NCBI GenBank assembly: GCA_032622095.1
Contig: CP136062.1
Location: 5,890,001-5,954,000, forward strand
DNA length: 64,000 nt
Source: Siphonodentalium dalli
Taxonomy: Eukaryota > Mollusca > Scaphopoda > Gadilida > Siphonodentaliidae
Direction: 5' to 3'
Shown here one piece after another: positions 34,359-45,400 of the stretch (positions are counted from its first letter, which is position 1; each line of letters opens with the position of its first letter). The position numbers were made by a program, and so were the translations under genes. The notes beneath the pieces were generated by a model, which worked only from the letters and a program-made list of their open reading frames with translations, did no database searches and had not been told where the DNA came from.

Positions 34359-36560
34359 CTAGAATGAAATTGAAATTGCACTGCAATTTCGATACTTCAA
34401 TGTTTACCAAGGTGAACCATTTTTTGTGTCCGTGTAGCGCATGAGAAGACGAAGCTAATAGAGCAAGTCCGAACTCGATATCTGAAGCCGTTCTGGAGGA
34501 GATGCGCACACAACAGTAATCAACATGAAGAGCGTTTTGTGCCAAGGTCAAGGTCGGACGAACTCCGCACCCAGTCCAGTCAATAGCCAAGGACGGGAGC
34601 TGAGTACGTACGTAAAATCAAGGCATTCGGTAGAGTCGTTTTGGATCTATTCGTCTTTTTCAAAGAAATCAGGGCAAGGCGCCCACCTTGCAGGATACAC
34701 ACACGTCAAAATTTGAATCGGGTGCTGTGACGTCAGTTTTTGGTCGATGACAGCATTTACATGTTCTTGCATCAAGTCCACGGACACACAGAAAATGAAA
34801 AACGGCAATGCGACTTTTTACTGCGCATGGAAATCTATGCAGTTGAGATGTTGATGACAATCGCACAGGCTTACTGTTTCGAAATAACGTTTACAATGAA
34901 TGCTCTGTATATGAACATTTTGAATAGCGCATAATTCAGCCATTTATGGAGCGATTTCGAAAACAATTGCGGCATCGTACTCAAAATTTCGACCACACAT
35001 CGCATCCCAAATTTCATAAAACTGCGTCATAAAACAATTGACATACATACCCACACGCCATTTCTCCCAAACCGGAAGTTGTATATATGACCTTTCCATA
35101 TCGTTGTACAGCGAAGCGTTAGCTGCACATAAAGGAAAAACTCCGGTCTCGATATCGCAAGCCGTTCTGGTTACCGTATAAAGAGCGTTATTTTAATATT
35201 CGACCAATACCGATCTTTTGAACCGGAAGTGCGAACACAACCATTTTTAAGTTGTGTGTAACAAACACTGGAGCATCTAATGAAAAAAGTCCGAACTCGG
35301 TATATGTAGCCGTTCTGTATATACAACGAACACAGTATAGCACAAACACTGCTAAAACTGGGATTTTAAGATATTCAAGATGGCGTAACTCAAAAACATA
35401 CTTTGTTATTCGTGATCAGCGTATCCATTAGACCATAGGTATAAAGTTAGAACAAATTCCTAGAAAAATGAAAAAAATTCTTAAAATAACGACATCAAAT
35501 TTTCGACACCTACCGAGCTTTTTTTTGGCACATCGGAGTTATACCAAAATGAGCCCATTTCGAAAGCATTAGTTACCCTACACACTCGAAGTTGTCCCTT
35601 CTTTCTATCTCAAGCCGTTCCGGAGGAGATGCGCACACAACAGTAATCAACATGAAGAGCGTTTTGTGCCAAGGTCACGGTCGGACGAACTCCGCACCCA
35701 GTCCAGTCAATAGACAAGTACGGGAGCTATGTACGTACAAAAAATCAAGGCAATCGGCAGAGTCGTTTTGGATCTATTCGCCTTTTCAAAGAAATCAGGG
35801 CAAGGTTTTCACATTGCAGGATACCCAAAAGTCAAAATTTGAATCGGGTGCTGTGACGTCAGTTTTTGGTCGGACTAGCGATGCCGTCTTATGAATTTGG
35901 TCAAATTCAGAAGAAAAAAGTTTTTCAAAGATCGTTAACCGATTCTTCGTCCAAGGTCAAGGTCGGACGAACTCCGCACCCAGTCCAGTCAATAGCCAAA
36001 GACGGGAGCTATGTTATTACAAAAAATCAAGGCAATCGGTTAAGTCGTTTTGGATCTATTCGCCTTTTTCAAAGAAATCAGGGCAAGGTTTGGACCTTGC
36101 AGGATACCCAAAAGTCAAAATTTGAATCGGGTGCTGTGACGTCAGTTTTTAGTCGATTGCGCTAAATTTTACGGCGCTGTCTTCAGTTCGGACTAGCAAT
36201 GCCGCCGTATGAATTTGGTCAAATTCAGAAGAAAACAGTTTTTCAAAGAGCGTTCGATCAATACCGAACTTTCGAACCGGAAGTGCTATCTCTACCATTT
36301 TTCGCGTGTTTGTAGCACATGTGAGAGGAAACTAATAATGCAAGTCCGAACTCGATATCTCAAGCCGTTCCGGAGGAGATACGTACACAACAGTAATACA
36401 CACGAAGAGCGTTTAGTGCAAAGGTCAAGGTCATACAAAAATAACGGTAAGTGCATAAAACTAACTTTTCGTGTATGTATATGAGTAGGAAATATCAAAT
36501 CAATCGACCAGGCGGTTTCTGAGATATAAGGTGTTTTATAATAATAATAATAAATAGTAA
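34359..36560 (-). mobile_element. Helitron-like 3' end with ~300-bp internal repeats
   Basis: Minus-strand hairpin GAAATTGCA-loop-TGCAATTTC (34372-34390), then nine bases and CTAG (34362-34359) with T following. Inside, a block with GAACTCGATATCTxAAGCCG, AGAGCGTTTTGTGCCAAGGT, GACGAACTCCGCACCCAGTC and TTTGAATCGGGTGCTGTGAC recurs at about 34455-34745, 35600-35875, 35945-36155 and partly 36290-36430. The right end has GAGATATAAGGTGTTTTATA and a (TAA)n run. Frames at 35592-36165 are repeat artefacts. Confidence 0.45.
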
Positions 36561-36575
36561 AAATAAGAATTACAA

Positions 36576-36735
36576 TATACTTCAATGTTAACACATTGAA
36601 GTATAATAATAATAATAGTGAAAAATAAAAAATTGAATAACACTATACTTCCATATTAAAATATGGAAGTATAATAATAGTGAAAAATAAAAAATTGAAT
36701 AACAATATACTTCCATATTAAAATATGGAAGTATA
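36576..36735. repeat. Three TATACTTC hairpin modules
   Basis: Near-perfect hairpins with 13-bp stems and 4-base loops lie at 36576-36605, 36644-36673 and 36706-36735; the last two are TATACTTCCATAT-TAAA and its complement. They are joined by AATAATAGTGAAAAATAAAA and similar spacer with a 62-bp period for the last two. Related hairpins lie at about 32101, 39916, 41637, 43359, 45081, 46581, 48304, 48367, 48405, 50063 and 52069. Confidence 0.85.
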
Positions 36736-36737
36736 AT

Positions 36738-37883
36738 AAGGGAATCGCGCGGAATTGATCGGAATAACGATAGTATGGTTTATTGACATTTCTGTGTTCA
36801 GTTGGAACGTTCTGATGTGACCCCCACCCATGCCTCGAAATTTGGTGACGCGGATAGAAAAGTCGCCATATATCGGCCAATTTTCGAGATATCGAGCTAA
36901 TTTTTGCGTCATTGTGTTCGTACTTGATGCCCCTTTAATATTTTACTATGTAGTCCAATATGTATGTTGTTCAGTATATACTTTTCGAATATCTCTGGTC
37001 TCCATCGATATGATACGGCAATTGGGTAATCGTTTAGAAGTACTAAAAATTCCCCATCGAATGACACCAAACTCGTGACGATCGGTTGAAGGAATTTATA
37101 TTCATAGTGCATTTTCTGTAAACTTGAACAAAAGGAAGGGGCCACAATTTCTACATTTTTCAACCGATTCATAAAATTCACTCATAATGAGACTCAGTAC
37201 ATCTTATAGATACTTCACAACCATTTTGGTTCAAATCGGAGACAAAAACAATTTGACAAATTTTGCCCCTCCCCTAGCCCGGAAAAATTTGAGTGGACCT
37301 TTGTCAAAATTTCCTGGTTTGGTCTTCTGTCTATGTTTAAGACGCTCACATAGAGCAAATCCAGCTGTTGCGCTTCGACTAGGAGAAGATCTGCGTGCAA
37401 GCACTTTCTGCACATGGACTTTATTAGTACATTTTTAGATGTGTTATAATTTTGTCATTTCTCAACCGATTTACAAAATTCGTTCACGAGTAGCATCAGT
37501 ACATTGTATAGATTTCCGACAGTAAAAATGGTTAAAATCGGTGACAAGAAAAACATTGACAAATTTTGCACCCCTCCCCAGGTCAACAAATTGTTTTCGG
37601 ACCTTTGTGAAAATTTCCCCGATTCGTACCCTTTCGTTAGTTAACACGACTACGCGAACCAAATTCAGCTGCTTGACTTCTTATAGGAGAAGATCTGGGC
37701 ACATACTTTTTCCAAAATTTTGGTTTAAGGGCCATAACTCTGGTAAGCAAGTTGGGACACAAACCTAAATGTCTCGAGTCGCTGTAGGTTGGCAAGGTGC
37801 ATATACCTACCAAATTGCAATATTCTATATTTTAAACTTTCAGAGATATAAGGGTTACACAATATATTAAGAAGAAGAATAAA
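36738..37883. repeat. Long direct duplication, left copy
   Basis: Starts GGGAATCGCGCGGAATTGAT and continues through CCACCCATGCCTCGAAATTT, GGGGCCACAATTTCTACATT, GCTCACATAGAGCAAATCCA and AGGGCCATAACTCTGGTAAG to AGATATAAGGGTTACACAAT. It aligns with 48899-50040. A third, internally deleted copy is at about 48436-48790. Frames here are not genes. Confidence 0.85.
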
Positions 37884-39435
37884 CTAGAGGTCAGATTCCA
37901 TGGAATCAGATATACTTCCATGGTATTCCATCCCATCCCATGTGAGTATTATGCGTGTATGTGTGTTCCTCTTCATGTGAATGCATATTGGTGCCTTACG
38001 ACCCAATGGTGGACTTGCATTGACATTTCTTAATTTAATATATATTTTGGTACTTCTGTCTGTCTGTTTGTTTGTCTGTCAGCTATGGTCGGGATAACTG
38101 CTGGACGGATTTTGACGAAATCTGATAAATGTGGGTACTTTTGTCCAGGGAGTGTTTTGGACGGGTCGAATCGTGACCCTCGGCCTGACATTTGTCTTCA
38201 AAAAGGACAATCGAAGGTCAAATCGGGTAAAACACGGATTTCCACGAAATTCGATACCTATGGGTACTTTTGTCCGGGGAGTCTTTTTGGCGGGTCAAGT
38301 CGTGACCCCGACCTGACATTGACCTTCGAAATGGTCAGTTCAAGGTCAAATCGAGTAAAACGATCAGATTTCGACGAAATTTGATACCTAGGAAAACTTT
38401 TGTCCGGGGAGAGTTTTGGACAGGTCAAATCGTGACAATAGGTTACTTTTACAGTAGAGCGGACATACCTATATAGTATATCGGTGAGCATATTCATGCA
38501 TTTGCCTTGCTTCTTGCTAAGTCCGTTTGAATTTGCGTCATGAAAAGAGGGTTTGAATTTGAGTAATATATATCACCCGTCACAACGTTATACGCTACCA
38601 GGGTTAAACCGTTCAATATAAATCATTACAAAGTGTACTAATCTTGCGTTTAGATACTACTTATCACATCCACTCATCGAAAAGTTTTTATCTCAATATA
38701 TTATTTTCGGAGTAATTTTCCCCATTTGATCTTCGGTGGAATTTTCCAAATCTGAACCCACCCGACACAAACACTCCCTTGAGCAGGTTGCGTTTATATT
38801 ATAGAGGTCAAATTTTAGAGGCATACCTACAGTATACCGGTTTATGTACCACCGCATTAAACTCGCTCCTACATTAGCCCGTTTGGATTTGGGGCTAAAA
38901 ATCGGCTAGTGATAGACTACATAAGTATACATATTTATGATATATAGCGTTGTCACGAGTAAACCGTTCCATCTGAAAATTAGAAAATCTCCCTCTGGAT
39001 GCGCGTGAACACTAGCCATCAGATGTACTCGTCAAACAAATTTATCTGGATGTTTGAATTTTTTCCCCTTTGCAATTTTCGTGGAATTTTCCTAAAGTCT
39101 CAACCCACACTGACACGCATTCTCCGTTGGGCATGTTACATTTATAGTATAGCCGTCAAACTTCTGGGACGTGCATAAAGTATGCCAATGTACATGCTAA
39201 GACATTATCTTGTTCTTTAACCAGCCGGTTTGGATTTGGCGGGAAAAATAGTTGCAATATTTCCGTACCCCGTAACGCAGAAAGTCCTGGGTAAATACAT
39301 TTTTAAGCGGTATATTCGAGTCCGAAACTCTCGTCCAATTCGGAATATGCAATAAAAAATTTAGAGCTCTGTACTTAAAAAAAACAAAACAAAAAACAAC
39401 CTTGGTTTATTCATTCTGGTGTATAGTGTGTCTCT
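37884..39435 (-). mobile_element. Helitron-like 3' end and ~1.55-kb segment, left copy
   Basis: On the minus strand the palindrome GATTCCATGGAATC (37907-37894) is followed by six bases and CTAG (37887-37884), then T. The segment continues on the plus strand with TCTGTCTGTCTGTTTGTTTG, GGATAACTGCTGGACGGATT and AGTAGAGCGGACATACCTAT. Its right end runs into the first array unit without a visible boundary. It is duplicated at 50094-51560. It has no coding capacity. Confidence 0.55.
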
Positions 39436-42400
39436 ATTTATGGGCGGTAACTTCTCAGGGAAAGCGCGGACACAAGTTTTGATGCCCGTGGGCAGTAGGG
39501 CATATCGAGGTGTGCATACGGTCCAATTTTCGATGCTCTGCTCCTTATAATTTCCGAGATAATAAAATCACATATTTTTATATAAAGGGAGATAACTCCG
39601 TGGGATAAACGCGGACAATATTCGTTATGAGCCAAAGGCATAAAACTCATTTACCCCAATATACTTACCAATCTTGAGTTTTCTAATCCTAATACTTTCA
39701 GATATTAGGGAGTTGAAAAATAGTATAGTATAATAATAATGAAAAATAATCGAAAAAGGGCCATAACTCTGTCAAAATATATTGGACCAACATCCGGATA
39801 GCATTATTTTTAGTAGACCTTAGATGCCTACATTCGCTAGAGATTTCGCGGTCCTCCTCCCATTAGTTTCTGAGTATTTCCAATTAAACAGAAAACGGCC
39901 GCAGTAGAAAAACAATATACTTCCTTGGTTACACCATGGAAGTATAATAATAGGAACAATCATGAGTGGAAAGAATCGCAGTTTATGGACGGAAAATATG
40001 AAGTATGGTGATTATATGTTGTCCTAACATGTGTAGGTTGATCTCAAGTGTTTGGACGTGACCCCACCCCTGTCTCGAAATTGGGTGACGGGATTGGGAA
40101 AACATCAACCCCTGGTACAAAATGCTAAGTTTAAGGCCCTGTAACTCCGTTAATTTCCAACGGATTTTAAAATTGTTTCCTGTTTTGTGAGTTGCTGCTG
40201 ACATAGATTGCATAGTGTAAATTTCATCTGATTTGGAGACGGATAACACTTTGATTATTGGAAAGCATATGGGCCCAAATTCAAACTTGACGGCTAAAAT
40301 CTCCGCCATTTTCCAACGGATTTACGATCTGTTTTCAGCTTCGATATCGGCTGATGTTGCAGATGTTATATTCCAAGTTTCATCTGATTCGGAGAAGAAT
40401 AAAAAATTGGTACCACGGACCACCCCTCCCCAGACCCACAATAATGAGCCGACACTGTCAAAATTTGGCCCAACGCGTGCCCTCTTCAGTCCGCACACAT
40501 TTGCATTTCAGATGACATCGTATGTTCGATATCTTCGGAGGAGATGTGGTCACAAGCACAAGGGCCCAAAATTGCAAAGTTTGACGGCCTGCAATTATTT
40601 CAGTTTTCGATGGATTTTCGAAATTCTTTCAGTTTCTAGATCGGCTGATGTTGCAGATGATATATTTCAAGTTTCATCTGATTCCGAGAAGAATTAAAAA
40701 TTGGTACCACGGACCACCCCTCCCCAGACCCACACTAATGAAGCGAAACTGGCAAAATTTGGCCCACCGCGTGCCCCCTTCCGTCCGCACACGTTGGCGT
40801 GTCAGATGTCATCCTATGTTCGATATCTTCGGAGGAGATGTGTACACAAGCACATGGGCCCAAATTGCAAACTTTGAGGGCCCGTAACTCTTGCATTTCT
40901 TCTCGGATTTCAAAAATCCTTTCCGGTATGGGTTTGTTTTCGTTCGGGAAATACATAAACTTAAATAGATGAATGTCAATCAAAATTTTATTTTGCGAAA
41001 ATGTTGGCCCCACCCCAGTGTCAAAATATATGTCCGACCCTGTCAAATTTTCCTTCTCTGACTAAACTGACAACTGTCAACACGACTATGAAAACCACAT
41101 GCAGTTATCTGGAATGATACAAGAGGACAACAGAGTACAATCAAATAGAGGTTTGCCAACTATGGGCGGTAACTCCTCAGGGAAAGCGCGGACACAAGTT
41201 TTGATGCCCGTGGGCAGTAGGGCATATCGAGGTGTGCATACGGTCCAATTTTCGATGCTCTGCTCCTTATAATTTCCGAGATAATAAAATCACATATTTT
41301 TATATAAAGGGAGATAACTCCGTGGGATAAACGCGGACAATATTCGTTGTGAGCCAAAGGCATAAAACTCATTTACCCAATATACTTACCAATCTTGAGT
41401 TTTCTAATCCTAATACTTTCAGATATTAGGGAGTTGAAAAATAGTATAGTATAATAATAATGAAAAATAATCGAAAAAGGGCCATAACTCTGTCAAAATA
41501 TATTGGACCAACATCCGGATAGCATTATTTTTAGTAGACCTTAGATGCCTACATTCGCTAGAGATTTCGCGGTCCTCCTCCCATTAGTTTCTGAGTATTT
41601 CCATTTAAACAGAAAACGGCCGCAGTAGAAAAACAATATACTTCCTTGGTTACACCATGGAAGTATAATAATAGGAACAATCATGAGTGGAAAGAATCGC
41701 AGTTTATGGACGGAAAATATGAAGTATGGTGATTATATGTTGTCCTAACATGTGTAGGTTGATCTCAAGTGTTTGGACGTGACCCCACCCCTGTCTCGAA
41801 ATTGGGTGACGGGATTGGGAAAACATCAACCCCTGGTACAAAATGCTAAGTTTAAGGCCCTGTAACTCCGTTAATTTCCAACGGATTTTAAAATTGTTTC
41901 CTGTTTTGTGAGTTGCTGCTGACATAGATTGCATAGTGTAAATTTCATCTGATTTGGAGACGGATAACACTTTGATTATTGGAAAGCATATGGGCCCAAA
42001 TTCAAACTTGACGGCTAAAATCTCCGCCATTTTCCAACGGATTTACGATCTGTTTTCAGCTTCGATATCGGCTGATGTTGCAGATGTTATATTCCAAGTT
42101 TCATCTGATTCGGAGAAGAATAAAAAATTGGTACCACGGACCACCCCTCCCCAGACCCACAATAATGAGCCGACACTGTCAAAATTTGGCCCAACACGTG
42201 CCCTCTTCAGTCCGCACACATTTGCATTTCAGATGACATCGTATGTTCGATATCTTCGGAGGAGATGTGGTCACAAGCACAAGGGCCCAAAATTGCAAAG
42301 TTTGACGGCCTGCAATTATTTCAGTTTTCGATGGATTTTCGAAATTCTTTCAGTTTCTAGATCGGCTGATGTTGCAGATGATATATTTCAAGTTTCATCT

Positions 42401-45400
42401 GATTCCGAGAAGAATTAAAAATTGGTACCACGGACCACCCCTCCCCAGACCCACACTAATGAAGCGAAACTGGCAAAATTTGGCCCACCGCGTGCCCCCT
42501 TCCGTCCGCACACGTTGGCGTGTCAGATGTCATCCTATGTTCGATATCTTCGGAGGAGATGTGTACACAAGCACATGGGCCCAAATTGCAAACTTTGAGG
42601 GCCCGTAACTCTTGCATTTCTTCTCGGATTTCAAAAATCCTTTCCGGTATGGGTTTGTTTTCGTTCGGGAAATACATAAACTTAAATAGATGAATGTCAA
42701 TCAAAATTTTATTTTTCGAAAATGTTGGCCCCCACCCCAGTGTCAAAATATATGTCCGACCCTGTCAAATTTTCCTTCTCTGACTAAACTGACAACTGTC
42801 AACACGACTATGAAAACCACATGCAGTTATCTGGAATGATACAAGAGGACAACAGAGTACAATCAAATAGAGGTTTGCCAACTATGGGCAGTAACTCCTC
42901 AGGGAAAGCGCGGACACAAGTTTTGATGCCCGTGGGCAGTAGGGCATATCGAGGTGTGCATACGGTCCAATTTTCGATGCTCTGCTCCTTATAATTTCCG
43001 AGATAATAAAATCACATATTTTTATATAAAGGGAGATAACTCCGTGGGATAAACGCGGACAATATTCGTTGTGAGCCAAAGGCATAAAATTCATTTACCC
43101 CAATATACTTACCAATCTTGAGTTTTCTAATCCTAATACTTTCAGATATTAGGGAGTTGAAAAATAGTATAGTATAATAATAATGAAAAATAATCGAAAA
43201 AGGGCCATAACTCTGTCAAAATATATTGGACCAACATCCGGATAGCATTATTTTTAGTAGACCTTAGATGCCTACATTCGCTAGAGATTTCGCGGTCCTC
43301 CTCCCATTAGTTTCTGAGTATTTCCAATTAAACAGAAAACGGCCGCAGTAGAAAAACAATATACTTCCTTGGTTACACCATGGAAGTATAATAATAGGAA
43401 CAATCATGAGTGGAAAGAATCGCAGTTTATGGACGGAAAATATGAAGTATGGTGATTATATGTTGTCCTAACATGTGTAGGTTGATCTCAAGTGTTTGGA
43501 CGTGACCCCACCCCTGTCTCGAAATTGGGTGACGGGATTGGGAAAACATCAACCCCTGGTACAAAATGCTAAGTTTAAGGCCCTGTAACTCCGTTAATTT
43601 CCAACGGATTTTAAAATTGTTTCCTGTTTTGTGAGTTGCTGCTGACATAGATTGCATAGTGTAAATTTCATCTGATTTGGAGACGGATAACACTTTGATT
43701 ATTGGAAAGCATATGGGCCCAAATTCAAACTTGACGGCTAAAATCTCCGCCATTTTCCAACGGATTTACGATCTGTTTTCAGCTTCGATATCGGCTGATG
43801 TTGCAGATGTTATATTCCAAGTTTCATCTGATTCGGAGAAGAATAAAAAATTGGTACCACGGACCACCCCTCCCCAGACCCACAATAATGAGCCGACACT
43901 GTCAAAATTTGGCCCAACGCGTGCCCTCTTCAGTCCGCACACATTTGCATTTCAGATGACATCGTATGTTCGATATCTTCGGAGGAGATGTGGTCACAAG
44001 CACAAGGGCCCAAAATTGCAAAGTTTGACGGCCTGCAATTATTTCAGTTTTCGATGGATTTTCGAAATTCTTTCAGTTTCTAGATCGGCTGATGTTGCAG
44101 ATGATATATTTCAAGTTTCATCTGATTCCGAGAAGAATTAAAAATTGGTACCACGGACCACCCCTCCCCAGACCCACACTAATGAAGCGAAACTGGCAAA
44201 ATTTGGCCCACCGCGTGCCCCCTTCCGTCCGCACACGTTGGCGTGTCAGATGTCATCCTATGTTCGATATCTTCGGAGGAGATGTGTACACAAGCACATG
44301 GGCCCAAATTGCAAACTTTGAGGGCCCGTAACTCTTGCATTTCTTCTCGGATTTCAAAAATCCTTTCCGGTATGGGTTTGTTTTCGTTCGGGAAATACAT
44401 AAACTTAAATAGATGAATGTCAATCAAAATTTTATTTTGCGAAAATGTTGGCCCCCACCCCAGTGTCAAAATATATGTCCGACCCTGTCAAATTTTCCTT
44501 CTCTGACTAAACTGACAACTGTCAACACGACTATGAAAACCACATGCAGTTATCTGGAATGACACAAGAGGACAACAGAGTACAATCAAATAGAGGTTTG
44601 CCAACTATGGGCGGTAACTCCTCAGGGAAAGCGCGGACACAAGTTTTGATGCCCGTGGGCAGTAGGGCATATCGAGGTGTGCATACGGTCCAATTTTCGA
44701 TGCTCTGCTCCTTATAATTTCCGAGATAATAAAATCACATATTTTTATATAAAGGGAGATAACTCCGTGGGATAAACGCGGACAATATTCGTTATGAGCC
44801 AAAGGCATAAAACTCATTTACCCCAATATACTTACCAATCTTGAGTTTTCTAATCCTAATACTTTCAGATATTAGGGAGTTGAAAAATAGTATAGTATAA
44901 TAATAATGAAAAATAATCGAAAAAGGGCCATAACTCTGTCAAAATATATTGGACCAACATCCGGATAGCATTATTTTTAGTAGACCTTAGATGCCTACAT
45001 TCGCTAGAGATTTCGCGGTCCTCCTCCCATTAGTTTCTGAGTATTTCCAATTAAACAGAAAACGGCCGCAGTAGAAAAACAATATACTTCCTTGGTTACA
45101 CCATGGAAGTATAATAATAGGAACAATCATGAGTGGAAAGAATCGCAGTTTATGGACGGAAAATATGAAGTATGGTGATTATATGTTGTCCTAACATGTG
45201 TAGGTTGATCTCAAGTGTTTGGACGTGACCCCACCCATGTCTCGAAATTGGGTGACGGGATTGGGAAAACATCAACCCCTGGTACAAAATGCTAAGTTTA
45301 AGGCCCTGTAACTCCGTTAATTTCCAACGGATTTTAAAATTGTTTCCTGTTTTGTGAGTTGCTGCTGACATAGATTGCATAGTGTAAATTTCATCTGATT

